Shown: one piece after another, positions 27,656 to 35,480 of the stretch
How the letters are laid out: each line of letters opens with the position of its first letter
Numbering within the stretch: position 1 is the first letter of the stretch
DNA from: Paludibacteraceae bacterium
Lineage (GTDB): Bacteria > Bacteroidota > Bacteroidia > Bacteroidales > Paludibacteraceae
Assembly (NCBI GenBank): GCA_017467185.1
Contig: JAFTSS010000044.1
Location: 1-64,000 of the forward strand
DNA: 64,000 bases
Direction: 5' to 3'
Notes under the pieces: model-generated
The model's input: the letters and a program-made list of their open reading frames with translations, nothing else
Told to the model about the DNA's origin: nothing
Database searches by the model: none
Translations under genes and position numbers: made by a program

Positions 27656-28362
27656 TGTACGTCTTGTTTTATAATGCCGTTTTCGATGCAAGCAATAAAG
27701 TCCTCAACTTCCATACAGTCGTCAAGACGAATGTCTCCTACTTGGGTTCGTTGCAATGCAATGAGGTGTGCTCCTGATAGCATTGCCTCGCCAATATCAC
27801 GAGCTAATGCTCTAATGTAGGTACCCTTACTACAAACAACTCGAATAGTGAGTTGCATATTCTCTTCGTCAAATTTCAATACTTCAATTTCATCAATGAC
27901 AAGTAGTTTTGGCTTGATTTCAACCTCTTGTCCCTTACGAGCATAGTCGAAAGCTCGTTTGCCATCAATTTTCACAGCTGAATATACAGGTGGCACTTGC
28001 CATATTTCGCCAACAAAACGTTTTATAGTTCTATCCACTCGTTCGCGAGTGATATGTTCGGTTGGGTATGTTTGGTCTATTGGATGTTCGAGGTCGAATG
28101 ATGGAGTAGTAGCACCGAGTTGAAGTGTGGCAATGTATTCTTTTACGCCATATTGCAATTCTTCGATGCGTTTTGTGGCTTTACCTGTGCAGAGAACCAT
28201 TACGCCCGTAGCTAATGGGTCGAGAGTTCCGGCATGTCCCACTTTTAACTTTTTCTGCCCAATAGTGCGACATAAAATGCGACGTACGCGATTAACTACA
28301 TCGAATGAGGTCCAATGTAATGGTTTATTCAAATATAATATTTCTCCGTTGATAAAATCCAT
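27646..28362 (-). CDS. truB: tRNA pseudouridine(55) synthase
   Basis: Isomerises U55 in the T loop of tRNAs. The N-terminal domain has LNKPLHWTSFDVVNRV and GHAGTLDPLATGVMVL, with the catalytic Asp at residue 48. RFVGEIWQVPPVYSAVKIDGKRAYD-like sequence and CSKGTYIRALARDIGE follow. I prefer ATG 28362 (238 residues) to the TTG three codons upstream. Next gene upstream is uppP, 43 bases away across a TGCATAATTTACAATGC repeat. Confidence 0.95.
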   Translation of the reverse strand: MDFINGEILYLNKPLHWTSFDVVNRVRRILCRTIGQKKLKVGHAGTLDPLATGVMVLCTGKATKRIEELQYGVKEYIATLQLGATTPSFDLEHPIDQTYPTEHITRERVDRTIKRFVGEIWQVPPVYSAVKIDGKRAFDYARKGQEVEIKPKLLVIDEIEVLKFDEENMQLTIRVVCSKGTYIRALARDIGEAMLSGAHLIALQRTQVGDIRLDDCMEVEDFIACIENGIIKQDVHES

Positions 28363-28404
28363 TTGAATCAATGCATAATTTACAATGCAAAATGCACAAT
28401 TTTA

Positions 28405-29211
28405 TTATAAAATTGAAAAGCCAATAGTGATAGCACCTACTATTGCGCAATATATAGCAAAATAGATGAGTTTGCCTTTTTTAACGAGGTTAATCATAAA
28501 TTTGCAAGCAAGGCAACCTGATAGAAATGCAGCTAAAAATCCTATGGCTAACGGCATGAAACCAATTCCACCAATAAGAGTTGGATCTTGAATCATGTCG
28601 ATAATGTTCAATAGCGTTTCGCCAAGAATAGGAATCAGTACCATAAGGAAAGAGAATTGAGCTACACTCTCTTTTTTATTTCCGAGAATGAGACCTGTTG
28701 CAATGGTAGTTCCAGAACGAGAGAGACCAGGTAACACTGCAATTGCTTGACCTAAACCAATTATGAACGCATCACGATAAGATATTGTTTCTTTTTGGCG
28801 AGGTTTAGCATAATATGCAAATGTAAGTAGAGTTGCTGTGAGTAACAAACAACATCCTACAATGAGCAGACCACTACCAAAAATAGCTTCAACTTCATCT
28901 TTGAAGAACATACCAATGATAAATACAGGTATCATTGAAAGGAATATTTTTGCGACATATGTCTTTTCGTCGTTCCATTCTTTAGTGAAGAATGTACCTT
29001 TGAATAATCCTTCAATCTCTTTCCAAAGTATTACTATTGTACTTAATACAGTAGCCGCGTGCACAGTTACTGTAAACAACAAATTATCTGCAGCCGATGT
29101 GTTAAGATTTAATAATTCTTGTCCGATGGTAAGGTGACCGCTACTGCTGACAGGTAAAAATTCGGTCAAACCTTGTACTAGTCCGAGTAATAAAGCTTCT
29201 AACCAATTCAT
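28405..29211 (-). CDS. uppP: Undecaprenyl-diphosphatase
   Basis: Membrane enzyme (BacA type) that dephosphorylates undecaprenyl diphosphate for reuse in cell wall and polysaccharide synthesis. 268 residues with seven or eight membrane helices. [14 protein letters not shown] is at residues 14-27, with the catalytic-region Glu, and the second motif [14 protein letters not shown] lies near 159. The gene sits between DUF3098/ftsX and truB. Confidence 0.95.
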   Translation of the reverse strand: MNWLEALLLGLVQGLTEFLPVSSSGHLTIGQELLNLNTSAADNLLFTVTVHAATVLSTIVILWKEIEGLFKGTFFTKEWNDEKTYVAKIFLSMIPVFIIGMFFKDEVEAIFGSGLLIVGCCLLLTATLLTFAYYAKPRQKETISYRDAFIIGLGQAIAVLPGLSRSGTTIATGLILGNKKESVAQFSFLMVLIPILGETLLNIIDMIQDPTLIGGIGFMPLAIGFLAAFLSGCLACKFMINLVKKGKLIYFAIYCAIVGAITIGFSIL

Positions 29212-29362
29212 AATAATGTTTAGTGATTAGTGTTTAATGTTTAGAGTTTAGAGTTGAGTGATTAGTGTTGAAGGCTCTTTAAATTATTAATCCTTAACAA
29301 TATACTCTCAATTTTATCGCTAAAAGCTCAAAGACCTTCGGTTCTCAATTCTCAACTCTATA

Positions 29363-29575
29363 CTATTTTTTCTTGTACATAATTGCTATAATCATTCCAA
29401 AGAATCCTGTCATACACACAATAGGAGCGAGTGTGATACGGCGGAAGCTGAATACATCGGGGTTAAATTCGTTTGTTGTAGAACTTCCTGCCATGAGTGC
29501 AAAGCCCACGATTATTAACAATACAGATATTGCAATAAGAATGTAATTGATTTTTGTAAAAGCAAAATTTTTCAT
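29363..29575 (-). CDS. DUF3098 family small membrane protein
   Basis: 70 residues with two membrane helices (about 10-28 and 50-65) joined by a short loop (NEFNPDVFSFRRITLAP). This Bacteroidota family almost always lies directly after ftsX; here the two genes are two bases apart. Function unknown, possibly linked to FtsEX and division (inference from context). Confidence 0.85.
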   Translation of the reverse strand: MKNFAFTKINYILIAISVLLIIVGFALMAGSSTTNEFNPDVFSFRRITLAPIVCMTGFFGMIIAIMYKKK

Positions 29576-29577
29576 AA

Positions 29578-30462
29578 TTAGATAAAATATAATTGTTCTG
29601 TGCGCATGCGTAGGTAGCGATTAACGGCTGCTACGGTTGCTATGTAGTTTATTATTAAGCTAACAAAGAATATAACTACTACTACAGGAGTAATAATTTC
29701 TAATTGGTAGAGATTTATTGCTACACCTATTTGAGTTTGAACCAAATAAATTGAACCTCCCAGCATAAGTAAAGCTAAGAATGTAGCAATAAAGGAGTTA
29801 ATTATCGAACGACGCACAAATGGGCGACGGATAAAACTATTTTTTGCACCTACCAACTGCATAGTGTTTATTATAAATCGTTTTGAATATATTGATAGAC
29901 GTATTGTGTTATTTATCAATACAATGGAGATGAACAACATAACTAATGCTATGAGAGATAAAATCAACGATAGTTTATTGATATTGTTGTTCAATAGTTC
30001 AATCATCTCTTTTTGATATGTAATATTTGTTATGCCATCGAATATTTGTAAACGTGGTAATATTACATTATTTATGCTGTCTGTGCTTGCATATTCCGAT
30101 GTAAGAAAAACTTCAAGTGATGCGCTAAGTGGATTATATCCGAGAAATTCTGAAGGATCTTCGCCTATGGCGGCAATATGCTCTTTTAGAGCACTATCAC
30201 GACTGATATATACCACCTGTTTTGTATATTCTGTGGCATTCAAATAGCGTTCAAGACGAGATAAGTCAGTTTCACTAATCGTATCATTTAGGATTATAGA
30301 TAGTGATATATTTTCTTTGCTTTTGACAGTAAAATAGTGTGTTGTAAGGTATAGTGACACTATAAGTCCAATTACAAACAACACCAACGATATACTTACC
30401 GTTGATGTAAAATGCAAATTGAAGAAGGATTCCTTGTATTTTTTAGGTTTTTGATTTGACAT
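29578..30462 (-). CDS. ftsX: Cell division protein FtsX
   Basis: Permease subunit of the FtsEX complex, which activates peptidoglycan hydrolases at the septum. 294 residues. A cytoplasmic start, first membrane helix (about 20-42), large periplasmic domain (about 43-165; ISLSIILNDTISETDL near 50), and three further helices follow, with the cytoplasmic RLSIYSKRFIINTMQLVGA segment near 200 typical of FtsX. Upstream at 30508-30515 the minus strand reads TATATTTG, a -7 element. ftsE is not in this window. Confidence 0.92.
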   Translation of the reverse strand: MSNQKPKKYKESFFNLHFTSTVSISLVLFVIGLIVSLYLTTHYFTVKSKENISLSIILNDTISETDLSRLERYLNATEYTKQVVYISRDSALKEHIAAIGEDPSEFLGYNPLSASLEVFLTSEYASTDSINNVILPRLQIFDGITNITYQKEMIELLNNNINKLSLILSLIALVMLFISIVLINNTIRLSIYSKRFIINTMQLVGAKNSFIRRPFVRRSIINSFIATFLALLMLGGSIYLVQTQIGVAINLYQLEIITPVVVVIFFVSLIINYIATVAAVNRYLRMRTEQLYFI

Positions 30463-30524
30463 AACTGCTTGAAAGTGTGTATTTAGCGCATTCTATAAAA
30501 AACTCTGCAAATATACTAAAAATA

Positions 30525-30656
30525 ATTCATAATTCATAATTATTTCTTACTGATAATTATTTAGTCTCTCTATTTGTGTGTATTTGTGTGATTTGTGGGC
30601 AATTAAATTAAGAATCCGCATGGCATCCGTGTCATCCGTGCGTTTTGTGTGAGATA
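30525..30656. repeat. TAATTCATAATTATT and ATTTGTGTGATTTGTGG repeats
   Basis: ATAATTCATAATTCATAATTATT lies at about 30525-30543, then GTGTGTATTTGTGTGATTTGTGGG and CATCCGTGTCATCCGTG at about 30572-30640. The same phrases recur at 61170-61240 and 62855-62890. No gene seen in 30463-30684. Confidence 0.75.
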
Positions 30657-30684
30657 AATCAGTCAGTGAGAGACTTAATCCATA

Positions 30685-32619
30685 TTATTTTGTGCATTGG
30701 TTTTGCCAACTGCGCGATGACGCATCCGATGGCATACGCCAATCGCCTCGTGGCGACAGACATACCGAACCCACTTTTGGTCCGTCAGGCATGCAACTAC
30801 GCTTGAATTGTTGATTGAAGAATCTGCGACAGAATGTTCTGAGCCAATGATTTATTGTTGTATCGTCATATTTATCTGCAAATGTGCGTTGAGCAAGATA
30901 TTCTATCTTTGCTGGCGAAAAACCACAACGCAATGTATAATAAAGGAAGAAATCATGCAACTCGTATGGGCCAACTAAATCTTCTGTTATTTGTGCGATA
31001 TTGCCGTCTTCTGTTGCAGGCAATAGTTCTGGTGATACAGGAGTATCTATCACGTCAAGCAGATTTTCTCTCACAGCCTCTTCCATCTGGTTTTCGCTTG
31101 CATATTGCACCATATAGCGAATAAGAGTTTTTGGAATAGAAGCATTTACGGCATACATGCTCATGTGGTCGCCATTATATGTTGCCCATCCGAGAGCCAA
31201 TTCCGAGAGGTCGCCTGTACCAATCACCAATCCGCCATGTTTGTTTGCTAAATCCATCAACAACTGTGTGCGTTCGCGTGCTTGTGTGTTTTCGTATGTT
31301 ACATCGTGCACCTCTGGGTCGTGTCCCAAGTCGGCAAAGTGTTGCATACAAGCATCTTTAATGTTGATTTCTACGAATGTAGCACCAAGTTTTTTTATCA
31401 TCTCTACGGCGTTGGTGTATGTGCGATTGGTTGTGCCAAAACCAGGCATCGTTACACCTATTATATTTGAGCGGTCAATGCTCAATTTGTCGCATGTTTT
31501 TGCACAAACTAGCAAAGCAAGAGTTGAATCCAATCCGCCGCTAATGCCTAATACCATAGTTTTCAATCCAGTATGGTGCAAGCGGGTTGCTAATCCCGAT
31601 ATTTGTATATTGAATATCTCTTCGCAATTCTCTTCCATCTTGTCGTATGATGGCACGAATGGGGCAGGCGAGAATTTACGTGATAATTCTGCAAGCACGA
31701 TAGGACAATCTACTTCTATGTATCTTGCTTGTATTGTGCTATTTAGAGGAGAAATACCTTGTTTGAATGTGCTATTCTTTTGGCGGTCAACGGCAATACG
31801 TTCAACGTCGATATCGGCATAAACAATTTGACTCTCAGTGTTGAAGCGTTGACTTTTTGCCAAAATGGTACCATTTTCGGCTATTATACCATTGCCTGCA
31901 TATACAAGGTCGGTCGATGATTCGCCAAAACCAGCCGAACTATATATGTATCCCGAAATTGTGCGAGCCGATTGTTGTTTGATTAGGTCAACAAGATAAT
32001 TATGTTTGCCTATCAACTCGTTAGATGCCGAGAGGTTGAATATCAATTGTGCGCCTGATAGTGCAAGTATTGAACTTGGAGGTATCGGAGTCCAAAGGTC
32101 TTCGCATATTTCAATTCCGAAACTGAATTCTTCGGCTTGTAGTACAATATTTCGTCCAAAAGGTATATTTTTCTGACCTAAAAGATTCACTGTGTCGCGC
32201 ATAGTGTCGGTTGACGACGCAAACCAGCGCATTTCGTAAAACTCGTTGTAGTTAGGCAAATAAGTCTTTGGCACAATAGCCAATATTTTGCCCTCGCGGA
32301 TTACTATAGCGCAATTAAATAGTTGATTGTCAATGCGCAATGGTGCTCCTAATATGGTAGTCAAACGCACTTCGGTTTTCGTGTATTCAATCACATCACC
32401 GAGGGCTTCAAGTGCTTGGTCAAGTAGTAGTTGCGATTGGAATAAATCGGCACAAGTATAGCCCGTAACGCACAACTCAGGGAATACAATCACCGAAGCG
32501 CCATTTTCGTCAGCTTCCGACATTAGTTGTTCTATTTGCGATATATTCCATTCACAATCAGCTACTTTTACTTGAGGTACAGCCGATGCAACTTTAATAA
32601 AACCGAAATTTGTTTTCAT
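30685..32619 (-). CDS. nadE: Glutamine-dependent NAD+ synthase
   Basis: Final step of NAD synthesis, converting deamido-NAD to NAD with glutamine as ammonia donor. 644 residues. An N-terminal nitrilase-type glutaminase domain has the triad E48 (VFPELCVTGY), K118 (VPKTYLP) and C172 (EICEDLW). The C-terminal synthetase domain has the PP-loop S-G-G-L-D-S at 360-365 and ends in the GDWRMPSDA segment. Complete two-domain form. Its leader shares a module with that of the LysE gene upstream. Confidence 0.95.
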   Translation of the reverse strand: MKTNFGFIKVASAVPQVKVADCEWNISQIEQLMSEADENGASVIVFPELCVTGYTCADLFQSQLLLDQALEALGDVIEYTKTEVRLTTILGAPLRIDNQLFNCAIVIREGKILAIVPKTYLPNYNEFYEMRWFASSTDTMRDTVNLLGQKNIPFGRNIVLQAEEFSFGIEICEDLWTPIPPSSILALSGAQLIFNLSASNELIGKHNYLVDLIKQQSARTISGYIYSSAGFGESSTDLVYAGNGIIAENGTILAKSQRFNTESQIVYADIDVERIAVDRQKNSTFKQGISPLNSTIQARYIEVDCPIVLAELSRKFSPAPFVPSYDKMEENCEEIFNIQISGLATRLHHTGLKTMVLGISGGLDSTLALLVCAKTCDKLSIDRSNIIGVTMPGFGTTNRTYTNAVEMIKKLGATFVEINIKDACMQHFADLGHDPEVHDVTYENTQARERTQLLMDLANKHGGLVIGTGDLSELALGWATYNGDHMSMYAVNASIPKTLIRYMVQYASENQMEEAVRENLLDVIDTPVSPELLPATEDGNIAQITEDLVGPYELHDFFLYYTLRCGFSPAKIEYLAQRTFADKYDDTTINHWLRTFCRRFFNQQFKRSCMPDGPKVGSVCLSPRGDWRMPSDASSRSWQNQCTK

Positions 32620-32637
32620 ATATTGATGTTATTTGAA

Positions 32638-32790
32638 ATTTTAACAAAAGTACATATTTTATTGTTTTTGGGTCGATATTGATAATTAAGATTTTTTGAA
32701 TTTAGTGGGGATAATACCTTTTTTAAGTACAAATTTTACTGTATAATGTATGGCGCTTGTTTATGATTTTGGGGTTGTACTTAGAAAACT
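32638..32790. repeat. Upstream module of nadE (copy A)
   Basis: It contains, in order, TTTTAACAAAAGTACATATT, TTTTTTAAGTACAAATTTTA and TTTATGATTTTGGGGTTGTACTTAGAAAA. The minus strand reads TACTTTTG (32652 to 32645), a -7 element 25 bases before the nadE ATG. An equivalent arrangement lies upstream of the LysE gene (copy B). AAGTACA occurs in inverted pairs in both, suggesting a regulator site. Confidence 0.65.
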
Positions 32791-32809
32791 AAATATCCAA
32801 AAGAACATG

Positions 32810-32857
32810 TCATTCCCCATTCCTCATTCCTCATTTCTCATTCCTCATTCCTCATTA
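32810..32857. repeat. CATTCCT heptad repeat after the LysE gene
   Basis: Six or seven CATTCCT / CATTTCT units, reverse complement of the GGAATGA family, ending at the stop codon of the minus-strand gene. Confidence 0.9.
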
Positions 32858-33484
32858 TTATATCACAGCACTAACAATCCCCGCAATTCCTAAAACAATC
32901 AACACAGCCCCTGTTATTTTATTCAATATCTCAAGTCCCTTCTCTTTGAATAATTTAGTACTTATCAAATTTACTAACATTGTTAGTGTCAACCACCAAA
33001 GCGTAGCTCCAACTAATATTGATGCCATACCCACGATAGTTTGAATTGGTGCGTCTGGGTTTACTATATTAAATCGTGCAAAAAGTCCAATAAAAAGGAA
33101 TATAATCATCGGATTGCTGAAACAGAGTCCAAACGCAGTGATATAGTCGCTGAAGAGGTCGCCTTTCGAGTGTGGACGTTTTTTGTGTTCAAGTTGTTTT
33201 AATGGGTCTTTAGTGTATATGTGCAATCCAAATCCACCTATTATAATAGATCCAATCACTTGTATTACTAATTGATGAGCCTCGATAAATTCTATGATAA
33301 AGCCCATACTGAAGCCCACAAGCAAGGCATACACGAGGTCCGATGTCGTAGCCCCAAGTCCTGTAACTATGCCGTGTCCACGCCCACGAGTTACTGTGCG
33401 TTGTATGCACAACACCCCCAACGGTCCCACAGGCACCGACACACACAATCCTATCAATATTCCAGTTAATATCGTTGTTAGCAT
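32858..33484 (-). CDS. LysE family translocator
   Basis: 208 residues with six predicted membrane helices. The N-terminal GLCVSVPVGPLGVLCIQRTV is the LysE/RhtB signature. A basic cytoplasmic loop (KDPLKQLEHKKRPHSKG) sits near 92-108, then FSNPMIIFLFIGLFARF. Members export amino acids such as lysine or homoserine; the substrate here is unknown. The gene shares its upstream region with nadE and is followed by a CTCATTCCTCATTCCTC repeat (about 32810-32857). Confidence 0.88.
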   Translation of the reverse strand: MLTTILTGILIGLCVSVPVGPLGVLCIQRTVTRGRGHGIVTGLGATTSDLVYALLVGFSMGFIIEFIEAHQLVIQVIGSIIIGGFGLHIYTKDPLKQLEHKKRPHSKGDLFSDYITAFGLCFSNPMIIFLFIGLFARFNIVNPDAPIQTIVGMASILVGATLWWLTLTMLVNLISTKLFKEKGLEILNKITGAVLIVLGIAGIVSAVI

Positions 33485-33507
33485 TTATTTTCTTTTATTT
33501 TATATTT

Positions 33508-33665
33508 GTTTTTAACATAAGTACATGTTTTATTTTTAGGACAAATATTTTTTTTGTTACTGAATAGTTTTAAAGGGTTAAAAGTATTTTTTTAAGTACA
33601 TACATTGCGATTAATGAGTAATTTTTTAATTATTTATGATTTAGGGCATGTACTTGAAAATATTG
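33508..33665. repeat. Upstream module of the LysE gene (copy B)
   Basis: TTTTTAACATAAGTACATGTTTTATT, TTTTTTTAAGTACATACATT and ATTTATGATTTAGGGCATGTACTTGAAAA match copy A at 32638-32790 in order, orientation and spacing, with many substitutions between the conserved blocks. This looks like an old duplication or a shared regulatory layout. Confidence 0.65.
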
Positions 33666-33699
33666 TTGTCCTTGTAACTTGTAAAATATAAATTATAAA

Positions 33700-33732
33700 T
33701 TTGTAAACCTAATAAATGAATTTGTACTTTTG
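33700..33732 (+). promoter_or_regulatory. Orphan plus-strand promoter reading into miaA antisense
   Basis: TTTG (33700-33703), a 21-base spacer and TACTTTTG (33725-33732), followed by TTAAAATT. The TACTTTTGTTAAAATT core is identical to the nadE minus-strand promoter core. Downstream on this strand is only a 23-codon ORF from ATG 33751, so transcription would run antisense to the end of miaA. Confidence 0.5.
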
Positions 33733-33746
33733 TTAAAATTAAAAAA

Positions 33747-34643
33747 TTAATATGATGAAATTAATTCAAACACCTTCTCATGGTCATCTGGGTGAAACCA
33801 ATGTATTTCAGGGTCGCGATTGAACCACGTGAGTTGCTTTTTAGCATATCGACGCGAGTTTTGTTGTATCATCTGTATTGCAAAATCGCGAGTCCATACA
33901 CCATCGAAATAATTAAACATCTCTTTGTAACCCACCGTGTTAAGTGCATTCAACTCTCGTTGTGGATACAAACCACGTGCCTCTTCTTCCAATCCTTCGT
34001 CAATCATCTGCAACACCCGGCGATTTATTCGGTCGTACAACTCCTCACGTTCGCGGTTAAGTCCTATCTTTACTATGTTGAACGGACGCTGTTTGGCTTG
34101 CCCAGTATGTAGTTCCGAAAACGGACGCCCAGTCTGTATGCACACCTCAAGAGCATGCATTATGCGTTTAGCATTAGCCAAATCCACACGAGTATAGTGC
34201 ACAGGGTCAAGTAATTGTAGTTGCGCTCTCAACCCTTCAATACCCACCTCTTCGTATAAATCAATTACATCCTGTCGCACTTCGGGCAATATCGTAGGTA
34301 TGTCATCAATCCCCTTGCATATAGCATCAATGTATAGCATCGAGCCACCAACGAGTAGGGCAGAGCCACAACGCTCAATCTCACTTTCAATGATTGGCAG
34401 AGCATCCAATTCATATTGCCCCGACGAGTAATGCTCTGTAATCGAGCGAGTACCTATGAAATAATGCTTCACACGGTCAAGTTCTGCTTGAGTAGGCGCA
34501 GCAGTACCAATCTTTGTTTCTCGATATATCTGTCGCGAGTCCGACGACACAATCGCGCACCCCAACTCTTCGGCAACACGCAGACTAATCTCCGTCTTAC
34601 CAACCCCCGTCGGCCCCAATATGACAAATAAAGTATTATTCAT
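33747..34643 (-). CDS. miaA: tRNA dimethylallyltransferase
   Basis: Adds the dimethylallyl group to A37 of tRNAs reading UNN codons. 298 residues. ILGPTGVGKTE (P-loop, 8-18), IVSSDSRQIY near 32, Y-S-S-G-Q-Y-E near 73, GGSMLYIDAI near 98, then NTVGYKEMFNYFDG near 236 and RRYAKKQLTWFNRDP near 265. Adjacent to a PRiA4_ORF3 gene, an order common in Bacteroides. The leader (34650-34745) is a run of GAAATTTGAAATTT repeats. Confidence 0.95.
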   Translation of the reverse strand: MNNTLFVILGPTGVGKTEISLRVAEELGCAIVSSDSRQIYRETKIGTAAPTQAELDRVKHYFIGTRSITEHYSSGQYELDALPIIESEIERCGSALLVGGSMLYIDAICKGIDDIPTILPEVRQDVIDLYEEVGIEGLRAQLQLLDPVHYTRVDLANAKRIMHALEVCIQTGRPFSELHTGQAKQRPFNIVKIGLNREREELYDRINRRVLQMIDEGLEEEARGLYPQRELNALNTVGYKEMFNYFDGVWTRDFAIQMIQQNSRRYAKKQLTWFNRDPEIHWFHPDDHEKVFELISSY

Positions 34644-34745
34644 AGTTGAAATTTGAAATTTGAAATTTGAAAGTTAATGCCGAACCAACGGTCTTGAGCC
34701 GAATGGCGAAAAATGGCAACTTTCACATTTCACATTTCAACTTTA
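34644..34745. repeat. TTTGAAA repeats between miaA and the PRiA4_ORF3 gene
   Basis: GTTGAAATTTGAAATTTGAAATTTGAAAG (34647-34673), then TTTCACATTTCACATTTCAACTTTAAAATTT (34720-34750), arranged as an imperfect inverted pair around a GGTCTTGAGCCGAATGGC spacer. Confidence 0.8.
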
Positions 34746-34749
34746 AAAT

Positions 34750-35289
34750 TTAATAGAGGTCTTCTGGTCCCATATCCATAAATCCTTCGGCATCTAATTC
34801 GTCCATGTCGAAGTCTTCATCGCCATAGAAATCTTCACCAGAGAAGCCCACTGACGAGGTAGGATTTGTTAAAAACTCGTCTTCTGCTGTCAATTGTTTT
34901 GGAGCTGTACCTTGTGCCAATGTGCAACGTGGTTTATCCAATTCGCCTGGGAGCACCTCTTTCAATTCAATGAAGAACGAACGTTCAGAGAGAATGTCGA
35001 ACATAAACAACATACGGTCGCCTTCATCTTGAACAAACTCGTCGATATATGTCTTATCCATTACATAAGAGTCTGTCTCTGAATTGGTATCCATCTCCAT
35101 GAGAGTAATTTCCTCTTTCATTTCCCAGCCCTCAGCACAATTGAAAAACGATGTCAATTGGTCTTTGCTATATTTAACTGAGTCGAGAATAGCATTGTTG
35201 AATTCAAGAAATGTAGCATCCGAATTTATCTCAATTTCGCGATAAAAAAGATCTACTTCGTCTGAAAGAATTAAAAATTTGTAAATCAT
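34750..35289 (-). CDS. PRiA4_ORF3 / IS1096 TnpR-like family protein
   Basis: 179 residues, strongly acidic. The N-terminal MIYKFLILSDEVDLFYREIEI and F-L-E-F-N-N-A-I-L segment match the plasmid pRiA4b ORF3-like fold, which databases also label IS1096 passenger TnpR. The C-terminal 50 residues are Asp/Glu/Gly-rich low complexity. No transposase or inverted ends are nearby, so the transposon label should not be taken literally. Function unknown. A TAACTTTG -7 element lies on the minus strand at 35388-35381, and the leader ends CTCGTTACTAAAAAGTCTAAAAT before ATG. Confidence 0.8.
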   Translation of the reverse strand: MIYKFLILSDEVDLFYREIEINSDATFLEFNNAILDSVKYSKDQLTSFFNCAEGWEMKEEITLMEMDTNSETDSYVMDKTYIDEFVQDEGDRMLFMFDILSERSFFIELKEVLPGELDKPRCTLAQGTAPKQLTAEDEFLTNPTSSVGFSGEDFYGDEDFDMDELDAEGFMDMGPEDLY

Positions 35290-35447
35290 ATTTTAGACTT
35301 TTTAGTAACGAGTAGCGGGTTGTGAGACTTTTATTCTCGCTTTATCTCGTCTTGTTATTTTATAATTGTTACTATAAATGCAAAGTTACAAAATTATTGT
35401 GAATAATTTATTATTTTTTTTGTTTTTTTTATTTGAGAAAAAAGTAT

Positions 35448-35455
35448 TATCTTTG
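35448..35455 (+). promoter_or_regulatory. -7 element for the endonuclease gene
   Basis: TATCTTTG matches TAnnTTTG and lies 25 bases before the ATG at 35481. The region upstream is a T-rich run without a well-spaced TTTG. Confidence 0.45.
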
Positions 35456-35480
35456 CGCATAATTTTAAAATGTATTTATT

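Noticed and set aside
34750..35289. Evidence of an insertion sequence from the IS1096 TnpR-like label
   Set aside because: No transposase, terminal inverted repeats or target duplications are nearby; the gene is a conserved miaA neighbour.
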